Positions 1-12,349 of a stretch of 64,000 bases of DNA are shown piece after piece. The DNA comes from Thinopyrum elongatum (lineage: Eukaryota; Streptophyta; Magnoliopsida; Poales; Poaceae): assembly GCA_011799875.1 (NCBI GenBank), contig JAAAXO010000416.1, positions 398,190-462,189 on the forward strand, in the 5' to 3' direction. The position numbers and the translations under genes are program-made. Within the stretch, counting starts at the first letter, position 1; every line of letters starts with the position of its first letter. A model generated the notes under the pieces. It did no database searches. It had not been told where the DNA came from and saw only the letters and a list, made by a program, of their open reading frames with translations.

Positions 1-1450
1 AACTGCAGCGCCAGGCCCGGGCCAAATTGACGCGAGAGCTGGGCGGAGCTGGCCAGAAGGCCCGACACCTCCGGGCCGCGAGCGCCATGCCCGCGGGACG
101 CGCACGGGACCGCGGAGCACCAGGGCTCGCCACATCGGGGACCCCCAAGGGCGGCGGCCACACGAAGGACGGCCGGACGAGGAAGCAACCAGCTCGCCGG
201 CCGACGAGCAGGGTCGTCGGGACGAGTAGGGGAGTTGCCGATTGGATCTGAGGGAGAGGCGAAGCATCGCTCACAGCCGTGCCCAAGAACCACAGCGCGC
301 CTAGAGAGGGGTCCCCGCCGATATACTGATCATGAATAACATGAAATATTTACAGCATGTCACTTAGAGACTGGCCTTGAGTGTGAAATGAGTGGGCTGG
401 CCATGAAACACCACTATGTGACATGACTGGGAGGGCAATTAAAGGTCAACGAAATGGGTGAAGTTCCCTTCTCAAATGGGGAGACGCACAGCATATTCGA
501 TCGCTGAAGTGTGGTTCAGTGAGATGATCGGCAACCAACAAGTACTATCTTCTACTGATCGAGTAGGATCATATAAATTACCATAAAAATGCTTGCACGC
601 GCAGCACGAACGACTATAGGCCTTTCCTGATATGTATGTATCAGATCTGGCAAGGATGGTTGGGATAACAACTATCGATAATGCTCGCTCGTGCTTTGGG
701 TGCCCAGCCCTGGTGCGAAAACAGAGATGACACGTAGAATCCTAGCTAGTGGGTTAAGACGCAAAGTACTCTTAAAAAGGTTCACGGATTAATTATACGA
801 TGACTAGGCATATATGTGTGGTAAACATGGAAAGAGCCATACAAGAAAGGAAATGCAGTCATGCAACAATGAATGAGCTAACACATGAATCTGCTACTAG
901 TACTACTCAATAACTGTAGACACAACAATTACACGACGGCATGAGCATCAGAATCAGAATCCCCCGATCGCTCTGTAGGATCTTTTCGACCATATATAGA
1001 GTAAATTTGGGGAAAGTCGGCCGACTGATCAATCAATAAACCATCTAATTAACCGATAAGTCAGTAATCAAGACTTTCAAGTCCGAGCATGATGAGGTGA
1101 ATGTTGGTCCGGCGGATCTGCGGCAAAGATCTCCGTTGGAGGGAAGAAACAAGCAGGGGCACCGCAATCCCCACAACCACAAGCAGAGCAAGAGCAGCAC
1201 ACAAACTGGACTAGTAAATTCCCCACTCCCTCAGAACTGAAAATTAAGAGCACGCGCGGACCGCCCCAGGTCTCTACCAAGCCAGGCAAGCAACGACGGC
1301 GCGGAATCACTAAACTCCGGCCAGAATTGCAGCAAAGATGAGCAGGGCGATTATCTTAATTACCTGGCCAAATCCCGTGGGCAGCCGCCGGGACAGAGGA
1401 AGGCGACGAAGTGGAGCGGCGGACGGCCTCGAATCGAGAGGGGTTTTGTG
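1..1450 (-). other. possible 5' leader and first intron of a minus-strand gene running off the left edge
   Basis: Read on the minus strand, a GC-rich leader-like stretch (about 1450-1360) ends in a good splice donor (GGCCAG followed by GTAATTAAG, about 1360). It is followed by T-rich, intron-like DNA down to about 310 and then a GC-rich, exon-like block at 1-300. The block has no recognisable domain. I see no transposon signature in 310-1300. A cereal gene with a long first intron in its leader would look like this, but a captured gene fragment would too. The call rests on composition and one splice site only. Confidence 0.25.
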
Positions 1451-1469
1451 GTCGATCGATCGGCTGGTC

Positions 1470-1970
1470 GTTATCTTCTCCGGGGGGTGGGACTGAAGGA
1501 GCTTTAGGCTCTAGGCCGTAGCTGCTAGCTTAGGTGGGGGCGGCGTAACCGGGGGAAAGAGAAAGGCCAACGTCAGCATCACCATCGCTCTTGCGTACTA
1601 CACGTGTCTGCTCCCTCTCGCGCCGCTCGCTGACCTTGCTGCTCCGTCGCCTCGCGCTTGCGTCCCGGCCGTTTGGCTCCTTGTGCCATCGTTTTTATCT
1701 CCTTCCGTTTCCAGTGCGTCGCGTGTGTCCATCGATTCCTCCGTCCGTCCGTCGTCGGTTGATTTGGACGGTACAGGATAGGCGGCACGGACGCTTTTCG
1801 GTCGCCGGTGACGCGGCGCTGATGCGAAATATGCATGCCGTCCCGCCGGCGTTGGCGGTGGGTGGGATTAACGTGGAACGTCGCTGTTACGTGCGCGACC
1901 AGGACGCTGGCTATATTGGGTGCGTGCGCACGTTGGACTGTTTTCTCCGAATTTGTTTTATTTGTTCATA
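1470..1970 (-). promoter_or_regulatory. GC-rich promoter-like region upstream of the putative left-edge gene
   Basis: This stretch is low-copy in appearance and rich in CG. It contains a G-box core (CACGTG, 1601-1606) and pyrimidine-rich tracts on the plus strand. No convincing TATA box was found. It is called promoter-like only because it lies upstream of the possible minus-strand leader at about 1450. The plus-strand open frames here have no recognisable protein features. Confidence 0.2.
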
Positions 1971-1989
1971 GTAACACTGACACTAACAC

Positions 1990-4503
1990 CGGGCGCCAGG
2001 GGATCAGAGCGCAGTCAGGCCCCTACCCCATGGCGAAAGATCCTGCCGCTGGCGTTGGCCGCGGCGGCGGCGCCCGGTGCCAAGGCGCTGAGGCAGGAGA
2101 AGGCGGCTGGGGCACCTCGGGCTGGGGGCTTCGTGCCGTGGCCAGGGCGGCTCCCTTGACGTGCGGCGGCAACCGATGACACCATGGCTGGTGGTGCTGA
2201 CGATGGTGGGCATGGCGGCGGCCGCGGATCTGAATCCCACCCAGGTCCGTCGTCGATTCTTCATGTGGATGGTTGGCGGCGCGATGATGGCTCTAGTGAG
2301 GGGATGGAGGATCTCCGCCGGAGCACCGGCGGCGGTATACGTCTTCATGGCGAAACTCCGCGCGGTTCCAGCCAGCCGCGAGATCGGGACGGCGCGACTT
2401 CTAGTGAAAACCACGCCTGACTGCAGTCTTGGCGGACGATGACGGCGTATCTAACGCCGTTTCATTCTCGAGGCATCGTTGTTGCAGGTCACGTCAACTC
2501 AATCGGGATGTTCCGTGGGGACTCTAGATCTGGGTCTACCGGATCGGACGATGACGGCGCCTTCGGTGTCGTTCTCCCTCCCGGGGGGCATCATTTTGGA
2601 GCAAGTGCTTGCTGGAGGGGACAAGAGGAGGAGCGGTGTTACATCTACCGCAAGGCCGACGGCGGATCCTGGCGGCATGGTGTTGCGGTGTTTCGGCGAC
2701 GGGCGCGTGTGGATGTATACGTGCAGGATGGTGGCATTGTCTGGCGCCGTGGTGGCGCCGATGGCAGGCCTGGCAAGGTCGATGCATCAGTACCTGCTCT
2801 GGAGATGGGTCGGTGGAAGACGGCTGCGGTGGCCTCTAAGAGTGCGCCGGACTGGTGTGTGACCCCGTCCCGGCATAAAGCAACAAGGCCGAACCGATAC
2901 AAAGTGATGATGGAAACCTCTTACAAAGCAGATCAAAGATAAAACAAGATTACAAGAGTGCCCACACTCCATCAGGACACACCCGATGTTACTAACTAGA
3001 AGAGACTGCGCCTCCAAGAGAAAGCACCGAACGTCGATGTAACACACACACACCAAGTTGTCACTGGAGAGGGCACCCCTGCCCTCTTGCTCTGGACCGT
3101 GGAGCACCGATCTTGCCTGTAGACAACAAGGACCGAGAGAGATGCCCACGACGTCCCGTGTAAAAGATTGGAAAGCAACAAGACCAGCCCAAGCCAGAGG
3201 CGAAGGAGCTTCGAGATAGGATCCGAGCTCGCCAACTGATGTCGAAGAAATGCAACCGGAAGACACCTAGGCTCCACAACGATGCCCCCAAAAGGGTGAC
3301 GACGCAATACGCCGCCATTGTCGAGACCAAAGATACGGCCAAGGGTTTTCACCCGGAGCCCTAACGCGGGAGACATGCCACAACGACGTCCCCAAGAGGG
3401 GCACGACACCCACATGCATTGCCGTCGTCGATGCCGGAGCGTTGAGCTTTCACCTAGAGACTCTCTCGCGCCAAAGTACCATGGTCCAAGTCCGTCACCA
3501 CCAAAACAGGCCTCTACACCACAATCTGAACGAGACCACTACCGAAGCAATGACACCGCCAGGATCCCCGCTGCCTCATTCCTCACTGCCCACACAGCCG
3601 AGGAGAAACGCCACCACCATCGCAACGCCGCTCACCGAAGAGCCGACCGCGCAGTCCGCCTTCCAGGGCTGCCGCCCCGGCGTCCCAAGGTCTCGCCGCC
3701 CCAAACCCAGCCAAGCCACCGGTCACCGTCCACCGAGGAAACGAGATGAAAGGGGCTCCTTTCCGACCCTGGATGACCCCGTGCAGCTTCCGTCGACCAC
3801 GACCCATAGCCATGGTCCTAAGTCATCAGATCGGTGCCGCCACCTGCAGGGCCAGATCTGGTAGGACCCGGCCAGCCCACCCCTGGGCTGGGGCGAGGAA
3901 GTAGTCGCACCAGTGCGAGCGGCCGTGCAGAGGAGCACCACGCCCCACAGGGACGTGAGGACGCCAGCCCCGCAGTCGGCGGCGCACCGACAGAACTTGG
4001 GAGGAGGAAGGAGCCCGAGATCCACTCCTGATGGAGCCTCCGCCGCTCAGCCGCGCCTCCGCCGTGACTAGCCACCTGCACCACGGCCTAGCCTCGCCGC
4101 ACCACTGCGAAACGGCCAGGGCCGCGCCACCTTGACGCACCAGACGAGCACCACGCCCTCGCGAGATCCGGCGCCCCGCGCCATCGTAGCCACGCGAGAG
4201 GGAGGGGAGGCCTCGCCGCCGCCGACGCTGCGTGGGCTTTGGCTATAGGTAGCGGGAGATGGAGGATGCCTGACCCACTCGCGGGAGTAGCACGGGGCCG
4301 AGCGGGGAGCTTTAATCTTTCCGCTCGGACATTCGGCACCCCTTTATCAAGGGGATAGGAGTAGCGACAGGTGTTGCCAAGATAGTGGCTTCAGGCTTAC
4401 TAATGTATTACTTTGTAAGGTCTTTGTAATAATTAATAAAATGGCTGCATGCACTATTCAAATGAAGAGGTCGGGTGTATATCCTCCTTCTTTTTACAAA
4501 AAA
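1990..4503 (+). mobile_element. non-LTR-like retroposon, GC-rich, with A-rich 3' tail
   Basis: The 3' end (about 4425-4503) carries the segment ATAAAATGGCTGCATG, then an AGGTCGGG-type tail and a short A run. That is the ending of a very common grass LINE or LINE-derived retroposon. Both edges carry a similar short sequence: GTAACACT and ACACTAACAC occur at 1971-1989 and again at 4504-4516, as expected for a variable-length target duplication. DNA on either side (to 1970 and from 4505) looks like one interrupted low-copy region. The body has many overlapping GC-rich frames but no reverse transcriptase that I can read, so it is 5'-truncated or a non-coding composite. Confidence 0.45.
2862..3830 (-). 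mobile_element. minus-strand LINE-like 3' region nested in the retroposon
   Basis: Read on the minus strand, this stretch has the style of the 3' portion of grass LINE-type elements. It shows repeated GGGGACGTCGTT / GGGGGCATCGTT phrases, a TTGTGTGTGTTACATCGACG stretch, then a T-rich tail ending near 2870 with TTGTTGCTTTATGCCGGG, which resembles a known LINE tail. No catalytic domain is present. It may be a second element inside the one at 1990-4503, or part of the same composite. Confidence 0.3.
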
Positions 4504-4504
4504 G

Positions 4505-4825
4505 TAACACTAACACTGCCTCTGCACCGATCACGATCCTGGTGCATGCGCACACTGCTTATTAATTTTTGCGTGGCACGTCTAGAATTGGAGTTTTCTC
4601 TTCTGATTTTCTCTGGATTTCACGTTGTGTATAGGCGCGAAAGGTGTGCTACATGCATGCGTCGGCTCGTTTGAGGTTCTACTCCGCGGCACCGGCGTGC
4701 ACGTGGAGGTGCGCGGGGCATCAAGGTGAACTGCGCTTCTTGAGAAAGTATACTTCGCGGGTGTGACAAGGTGAATTGCGCTTCCTGAGAAAGTATACTC
4801 CGCAGATTAACTGCACTTTCTATCG
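4505..4825. other. low-copy flank with a two-copy 46-bp tandem repeat
   Basis: This continues the low-copy DNA interrupted by the retroposon. At 4723-4758 and 4769-4804 a 36-base core (starting AAGGTGAA, ending AGTATACT plus CGC) occurs twice with three differences, a 46-bp period. No gene was recognised. Confidence 0.6.
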
Positions 4826-5697
4826 TACGATCTGATGAATTGTGAGTTTATGATCAGATATATCCATGAATATTACTTGGGTTTTCTCTGAACTCTTTTA
4901 TGCATGATTAATATAGCCTCGTATTTCTTCTTCAATTTATTGGTTTGGTTTGGCCAACTAGATTGATTTATCTTGTCATGGGAAGAGATGCTTTATGATG
5001 GGTTCGATCTTGCGGTGCTCAATCCCAGTGACAGAAAGGGACATGACATGTATGTATCATTCCCATTAAGGGTAAAAACATGGGGTCTATTCATATCAGA
5101 GTTTATCTTGTCTACATCATGTCATCTTGCCTAATGCATTACTCCGTTTTTCCATGAATTTAATACACTATATGCATGCTGCATGGCGGTCGATGTGTGG
5201 AGTAATAGTAGTAGATGCAGAATCGTTTCGGTCTACTAATCTTGGACATGATGCCTATGTATGATCATTGCCTTGGATATCGTCATAATTATTTGCTTTT
5301 ATATCAATTACTCAACAGTAATTTGTTTACCAATCGTATGCTATTTTCTCGAGAGAAGCCTCTAGTGAAAACTATGGCCCCCGGATCTATCTTTTTTCAT
5401 GTAAAAATCCTAAAAATACCTTGCTGTAATTTTCTTTTATTTATTTTATTTTGCAATTTAGTTAGATCTATTTATCAAATCCTATACAATTTAATCTTGC
5501 TCATAACCGTTGAGGGATTGACAACCCCTTTACTCATTGGGTTGCAAGTATTTGTTATTTGTGTGCAGGTGTTGTTTACATAGTGTTGTTTGGTTCTCCT
5601 ACTAGATTGATAACCTTGGTTTCATAACTGAGGGAAATACTTACCTCAGCTGTACTGCATCATCCTCTCCTCTTCGGGGAAATACCAACGCAGATCA
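4826..5697 (+). repeat. 5'-truncated left LTR of plus-strand gypsy element
   Basis: The sequence matches, in the opposite orientation, the 3' half of the complete LTR at 7208-8803. Shared blocks include the leader running through GGATTGATACCTTGG and ACTGAGGGAAATACTTACC. It ends at GATCA (5697) just before the primer-binding site. The first several hundred bases of the LTR, which should begin TGATACGTCTCC, are missing on the left. Confidence 0.75.
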
Positions 5698-5717
5698 CAA
5701 GTAGTAGGAAGAATTTC

Positions 5718-5737
5718 TGGCGCCGTTGCGAGGGAGA
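5718..5737 (+). other. primer-binding site, tRNA-Asp type
   Basis: TGGCGCCGTTGC followed by GAGGGAG lies about 20 bp after the LTR end. The consensus in this group is TGGCGCCGTTGCCGGGGAGG, complementary to tRNA-Asp; this copy has one substitution and is otherwise intact. Confidence 0.75.
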
Positions 5738-5942
5738 CATCATCAACATCTATCAAGTACCTACTGATAAACTTGCATCTCCTTGCATTTACTTTATTTG
5801 CCATTTGCCTCTCGTTTTCATCTCCCCCACTTCTAAAAAGTTTTTACAAAAACACAAAAATATTTGCCTTTTGCCTTTTTGCTCGTTTGCTTGCTTTTTG
5901 CCTTCATGACTGGAAAACAAAAAAAAAACAAGAAAATTAAAG

Positions 5943-6827
5943 ATGGATCCTCATCCTCTTGCTAATCTTTTTAAAAGATCCAATTATGTTGAACCAATTG
6001 CTAGTGAGTTGGGTGCACTTGATTATCTCTATGAAGTTTTGCTTTAAAATCATGAATCTGAAAATTTTGGTGAAGTGTTAAAAGAGGAAATTTATAAAGT
6101 GATTCATGATAGCTCGTTGAATGAAAAGCATGATTGCAATGATGTTATTATAAATTCTATTAATGTCAATTGTGTTAATAATATGCAAAGCCACAAGCTT
6201 AGGGATGCTATTTTTGCTATGTCCACTACTTATTGTAATGATCATGATTGGGGTGATGCTTCTTATGATCTTGAAAATTTATTTAAGCCTCATTATGAAT
6301 GTGATATTGATAATAGTGTTTGCAATAATATTGAAAGTGGATTTGGAAGAGTTTAAACTTTAGGTAATAATGATCCCACTACTTTGGAGAATGATCAATC
6401 TTATGAATTTTTTGATAAAAGTGGGCTTTGAGAGGTCATGACTTTATTTGATGATAATCCCACTATTTTGGAAGAGTGTCCACTTTGCATGCGTGTGTAT
6501 CATGTAGAGAATATGTTATGTGATAGCTATATTGTTGAATTTGAATATGATCCCACATGTAATTATTATGAGAGAGGGAAATATGGTTGTAGAAATTTTT
6601 ATGTTACTAAATTACGTCTCTTCATGTTGAGATTGTCAATGTTTTATTCTTCTTCCTTGCATATGCTAGTTTTTGCTTGTTTTGATAATTTGTTTGCTTA
6701 TAAAATTCCTATGCATAGGAACTATATAAGACTTAAATGTCATTTTCACGTGCTATATGATGCTCTGTTTGTGCTTCAATTCTTGTCTTTCTTGCGAGCA
6801 TCACTAAAATTATCAATGCCTAGCTAA
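5943..6827 (+). pseudogene. degenerate copy of the accessory ORF of non-autonomous gypsy elements
   Basis: An ATG at 5943 opens a frame interrupted by stops near 6045, 6354 and 6429, finishing at 6827. The decoded protein shares blocks with the intact 261-residue minus-strand product at 41732-42517: a CDSYIVEF block, YYERG, KIPMHR, RLKC and HV..DALF. No gag, protease, reverse transcriptase or integrase motif is visible. It sits between the primer-binding site and the right LTR, so it is the only coding region of this element. Function is unknown. The element lacks the roughly 2.9-kb non-coding stretch that follows this ORF in the 37-44 kb relative. Confidence 0.65.
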
Positions 6828-6863
6828 AAGGCTTTAAAGAAAAGCACTTGTTGGGAGATAACC

Positions 6864-7207
6864 TGATACGTCTCCAATGTATCTATAATTTTTTATTGTT
6901 CCATGCTGTTATATTATCAATCTTGGATGTTTTATATACATTTACTAGCAACTTTATATCATTTTTTGGCACTAAACTATTGACATAGTGCCCAATGCCA
7001 ATTGCTGTTTTTTGCTTGTTTTTTACTTTGCAGAATATCAATACCAAACGAAGTCCAAATGCTACGAAACTTTTTGGAGATTTTTTTTGGTGATAAGAGA
7101 CCCTGGAAGCTTCTGAAGCACACAAGAAGAGGCCCGTGGGGCTCACTAGGCACCAGGGCGCGCCCTGGTGGGTAGTGGGGCCCATGGGCACCACCTTGAC
7201 CTGCCTC
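6864..7207 (+). repeat. start of right LTR of plus-strand gypsy, truncated
   Basis: It begins TGATACGTCTCC directly after the ORF and a short purine stretch (GGGAGATAACC). About 340 bp are present, then the sequence switches abruptly at 7208 to the end of an LTR in opposite orientation. The simplest reading is that the minus-strand element at 7208 inserted into this LTR. The missing right half of this LTR is not recovered in the window. Confidence 0.7.
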
Positions 7208-8803
7208 TGATGTCGCTTGAACTACGTCGGTATTTCACCAAAGAGGAAGGGATGATGCAGCACAGCTATGGTAGGTATTTCCCTCAGTTATGAAACCAAG
7301 GTATCAATCCAGTAGGAGAACCAAGCAACACTATGTAAATGGTACCTGCACACAAAGAACAAATACTTGCAACTCGACGCTTATGAGGGGTTGTCAATCC
7401 CTCTTACGGGTAACAGCGTAGGAAATTGTCAAGTTGACGGGATAAAATTGTGATAGATTGGATAAATAGATCTTGATAAAACGCGAAATAAAAGATGCAA
7501 ATAAAAAGTGCAGCAAGGTATTTTTAGGTTTTTGGAATAATAGATCTGAAAATAAAAGTGGCAAATAATAGATTGGAAAGTAAATACGATGAAGAATAGA
7601 CCCGGGGGCAGTAGATTTCACTAGTGGCTTCTCTCAAGAAATAGCACACGATGGGTAAACAAATTACTGTTGGGTTATTGATAGAACCTCAAATAATTAT
7701 GACGATATCCAGGCAATGATCATTATATAGGCATCACGTCCAAGATTAGTAGACCGACTCCTGCCTGCATCTACTACTATTACTCCACACATCGACCGCT
7801 ATCCAGCATGCATTTAGTGTATTAAGTTCATGGAGAAACGGAGTAATGTAAGAAGAACGATGACATGATGTAGACGAGATCTATTCATGTAGGAATAGCC
7901 CCCATCTTGTTATCCTTAATAGCAACGATACATGCATGTCTTGCTGCCCTTCTGTCACTGGGAAAGAACACCGCACGATCGAACCCATCACAAAGCACCT
8001 CTTCCCATGGCAAGAAAAATCGATCTAGTTGGCCTAACTAAACCAAAGATTCGAAGAATAAATACGAGGCTATAAGTAATCATGCATAAAAGAGATCAAA
8101 AGAACTCAAATAACTTTCATGGATATAGATCTGATCATAAACTCAAAGTTCATCGGATCCCAACAAACAGACCGCAAAAAGAGTTACATCAAATAGATCT
8201 CCAAGTGACCATTCTATTGAGAATCAAAAAGAGAGAAGAAGCCATCTAGCTACTGCCTACGGACCCGTAGGTCTACCATGAACTACTCATGCATCATCGG
8301 AGTGGCACCAATGAGGATGATGAAACCATCCGTGATGGTGTCTAGATTGGATCTCGTGGTTCTGGAACTTGCGGCGGCTGGAATTGTGTTTCGTCGACTC
8401 CCCTATGGTTTCTGGAATATTTGGGTATTTATAGGGCGAAGAGGCGGTGCGGGAGGCCACCGAGGTGGGCACAACCCACCAGGGCGCGCCTGGGCCCCCA
8501 GGCGCATCCGGGTGGGTTGTGCCCCCTTCGGGGCACCCCTCTGGTACTTCTTTGGCCCAATTTGTTCCTTTTAGCCCATAAAAGTTCTCCAAAAAGTTTC
8601 GCTGCATTTAGACTCCGTTTGGTACTGATATTCTGCGAAGTAAAAAAACAAGCAAAAAAGAGCAACTGGCACTGGGCACTATGTCAATAGGTTAGTCCCA
8701 AAAAATGATATAAAGTTGCTATAAAATGATTGTAAAACATCCAAGAATGGTAATATAACAGCATGGAACAAGCAAAAATTATAGATACGTTGGAGACGTA
8801 TCA
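7208..8803 (-). repeat. complete 3' LTR of minus-strand gypsy element (1596 bp)
   Basis: On the minus strand it runs TGATACGTCTCCAACG (8803) to GACATCA (7208). It is preceded on that strand by the polypurine tract AATTAAGCTTGGGGATGC, which fixes it as a 3' LTR. It contains a long near-perfect inverted repeat at 8467-8523. It is homologous over its length with the LTR fragments at 4826-5697 and 6864-7207, and over its first part with the LTRs at 37144 and 42705. Confidence 0.85.
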
Positions 8804-10220
8804 GCATCCCCAAGCTTAATTCCTACTCGTCCTCGAGTAAGTAAATGATAAAAACAGAATTTTTGATGTGGAATGCTACCTAACATGTTCATCACATGTT
8901 CTTTTCTTTTGTAGCATGGGCATTTGGACTTTTATATGGTTCAAAGCAATAGTCTAGTTTTGACATGAAGATTTCAATACTCAAGCATATCAACAAGCAA
9001 CCATGTCTTTCAAAATATCAACACTAAAGAAAGTTATCCCAAGCCCATCATGCTCAATAATTGATACATTCATGAAACACAGTCGCATATTAGCTATACC
9101 CAATGCTCAAGTACGATCATAGTGCCCCTTAGTTGGTGCTTTATAAGAGAAGATGGAGACCCAAATAAAAAATAAAAATTGCATAAAGTAAATAGATAGG
9201 CCCTTTGCAGAGGGAAGTAGGGATTTGTAGAGGTGTCAGAGCAATTCCATAGCTCAAAAAAAAATTAAGTGAAGTACATAGAACAATTCTATTAAATCAT
9301 AGCATAATTTTGGCTCTCTTAAATAGGTGTATTCAGCAAGGGTACTTGTGACAAACTAACAAGCAAAACAAGAAAATACTCATATAATACATGACGCTCC
9401 AAGCAAAACTCATGATATGTGACGAATAAAAATATAGCTCCAAGTAAAATACCGAAGATCGTTAGAAGAAAGAGTAGATGCCACTCGGGGCATCCCCAAG
9501 CTTAGTTGCTTGTTTCTCCTTGAATATTTAACTTGTGGTGCCGTGGGCATCCACAAGCTTAGGCTCTTCTTACTTCTTATTCCTTCATCCATCATGATCT
9601 CACCCAAAACTTGAAAACTTCAATCACACAAAACTTAACAAAAACCTTCGTGAGATCCGTTAGTATAACAAAGCAAATCACCACTCTAAGTACTATTGAA
9701 AACCCATTCATATTTTATTATTGAATTATATATACTGTATTCCAACTTTGCTATGGCTCATACCCCCCGATACAACCCATAGATTCATCAAAATAAGCAC
9801 ACAATGCAACGAAAACAGAATCTGTCAAAAACAGAATAGTCTGTAGTAATCTGGCAACTTCGTATACTTCTGTAACTCAAAAAATTCTGAAAAATCAGGA
9901 CAACGTAGGCAATTTGTATATTAATCTTGTGTAAAAACTTCAGAATTTTTCGTCACTTCTGTGATTTTCCAAAATTAATTTACTGGATGCAAAAGTTTCT
10001 GTTTTTCAACAAGATCAAATCAACTATCACCCAACATGATCCCAAAGGCTTTGCTTGGCCCAAACACTAACTAAAACATAAAAAACACAATCATAACAGA
10101 GGTATAATTGTGCAAACACTCAATAACAGAAATAAAAAGGCAAAAATAAATTTTATTCATTGGGTTGCCTCGCAACAAGCGCTATCGTTTTATGCCCCTA
10201 GCTAGGCATAATGCATAGAT
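8804..10220 (-). other. non-coding 3' internal region of the minus-strand gypsy element
   Basis: This is A/T-rich with no sustained reading frame. The polypurine-tract-like phrase GGCATCCCCAAGCTTA (plus strand) occurs next to the LTR (8804) and is repeated near 9489 and, altered, at 9547. Blocks such as the one at 9385-9450 reappear at 40915-40985 in the 37-44 kb gypsy. It also contains a degenerate homologue of the region around 41650-41720. No reverse transcriptase or integrase lies here, so the element lacked them. Confidence 0.6.
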
Positions 10221-12134
10221 TCAAGTGTTATCATCTTTAGTTCTAGATCCATAGGATGCCCTCATGATTGATTCATATGGTGTCTTAATTCTTGTTCTAG
10301 GGAAGTGTTCCATTCCCTTTCTTAGTGGAAATTGAAATTTAATATTGCCTTCTTTCATATCAATCACGGCACCTATAGTGCGTAAAAACGGTCTACCAAG
10401 TATAATTGGACAAGACGGATTGCAATCAATATCAAGAACAATAAAATCTATGGGAACATAATTTCTATTTGCAAGAATAAGAACATCATTAATTCTTCCC
10501 ATAGGCTTTTTAATAGTATAATCCGCCAAGTGCAAATTAAGAGAACATTCTTCAATATCGGTAAGACCAAGCACATCACATAAAGATTTCGGAATTATGG
10601 AAACACTAGCACCCAAATCACATAAAGCAAAGCACTCATAATTTTTAATCTTGACTTTAATGGTAGGTTCCTATTCATCATGTAATTTTATAGGAATCAA
10701 AATCTCTAATTCCAACTTTTCTTCCAAAGCTTTCATCATGGCATCTACGATATGTTTAGTAAAAGCTTTATTTTGTTCATAAGCATGGGGTGAATTTATC
10801 ATGGATTGCAACATAGAAATACAATCAATCAAAGAGCAATTATCATAATTAAAGTCTTTGTAATCCAAAAGAGTGGGCGCATCACTAGTTAAAGTTTTGA
10901 CCTCTCCAAACCCACTTTTATCAATTTTTTCATCAAGATTTTCACCCTCCAAATTATCAGGACGCCTTCTAGCTAAAGTTGACTCTTCTTCAGTCCCATT
11001 TTCATCAATTTTAATCTTACTAAACAAAGAATCAATAGAAGAAACACCAATTACTTTAAATCTTCATCATTTTTATGAAAGCAATCACTAGAAAACGCTC
11101 TTTCTGAAAATTCTCTTTTAGCTCTAAGCATAGCGATTCTTTTCTTACTTTCATCCATAGAAACATATAAAGCTTTAATTGATTCCTCAACCTTGGGTAC
11201 AAAAATTTTCAACTTGAGATTTTCTACATCGTGAGAAATCCTATCAATACTTCTAGACATATCGTCAATCTTATTCAACTTTTCTTTAATCGTATTATTG
11301 AAAACTTTTTGAGCATTGATAAATTCTTTAATATTATTCTCAAGATCAGAGGGGTTCCTATCATTATTGTAAGAAGAATTACCATAATTATTAGAGGAAT
11401 TTCCAGGAAAAGGCCTAGGATTTAAATTCCCTCTATAAGCCTTGTTATTAAAATTGTTTCACGAGACAAAATTCACATCTACGGGATCACTATTTTGATC
11501 AATCAAAGTAGACAAAGGCACATCATTAAGATCAATAGGAGTACTTTTATTAGCAACCAATTTCATAAGAGCATCAACTTTTTCACTCAAAGTACCAATT
11601 TCTTCAACCGAATTAACCTTTTTACTAGTAGGTGCTCTTTCGGTATGCCATTGTGAATAATTTGCCATAATATTATCAAGCAATTTAGTAGCTTCACCCA
11701 AAGTAATTTCCATAAAATTACCACCTGCGGTGGAATCCAAAAGATTTGTAGAAACAAAGTTTAATCCCGCATAAATTTTTTGTATGATCATCCAAAGATT
11801 TAAATCATGAGTAGGACAATTTCTTAGCATCAATTTCATTCTTTCTCAAGATTGTGCAACATGTTCATGTTCAAGTTGCTTAAAATTCATGATTTGAGTT
11901 CTAAGGGAAATAATTTTCGCGGGCGGAAAATACTTCGTAATAAAAGCATCTTTGCACTTATCCCAAGAATCGATACTATTGCGAGGCAAAGAAGAAAACC
12001 AAAATTTTGCACGATCTCGCAAAGAAAACAGAAATAATTTCAACTTCACAATATCATTGTCCACATCTTTTTTCTTTTGCATATCGCATAATTCTACGAA
12101 TGTGTTAAGATGGGACGCGACATCCTCATTAGGA
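10221..12134 (-). pseudogene. gypsy gag-protease reading frame, downstream part
   Basis: On the minus strand the frame continues from the piece at 46987-47144 on the other side of the CACTA. It opens with a gag domain (retrotransposon gag family; FVELCDMQKKK, then RDRAKFWFSSLP, about 12110-11850). A variable region follows, then a retropepsin with DLGASVSIIP (about 10615) and IILGRPFLRT (about 10370). Stops at about 11846, 11459 and 10671 fall where relatives have Trp or Arg codons, typical C-to-T decay. No RNase H, reverse transcriptase or integrase follows. The product would be structural and depend on a partner element for copying. Confidence 0.8.
12132..12134. repeat. left target-site duplication GGA of the large CACTA
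   Basis: GGA lies immediately before CACTAC at 12135 and recurs at 46987-46989 immediately after GTAGTG. Three-base duplications are the rule for CACTA elements. Confidence 0.9.
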
Positions 12135-12349
12135 CACTACAAAAAAATACACTTCCGTGATGATACATGTTTGTCACAGTAGGTCACGTTTTCTTTCATG
12201 CATGTACATCCATGACGATTTTATGAAGGAATCAAGATAGTCATACCTGTGCTGTCGTAGAAGTGTTCCATGACATTACCAAAATTATCATCACGGAAGT
12301 GTCCACTTCCATGACGATAAATCGCGCGTCATAGAAGTGCTTTCGTCAA

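Noticed and set aside
2004..3864. Many overlapping frames of 80-167 codons on both strands
   Set aside because: GC-rich retroposon body; no frame shows a domain or is favoured over the others.
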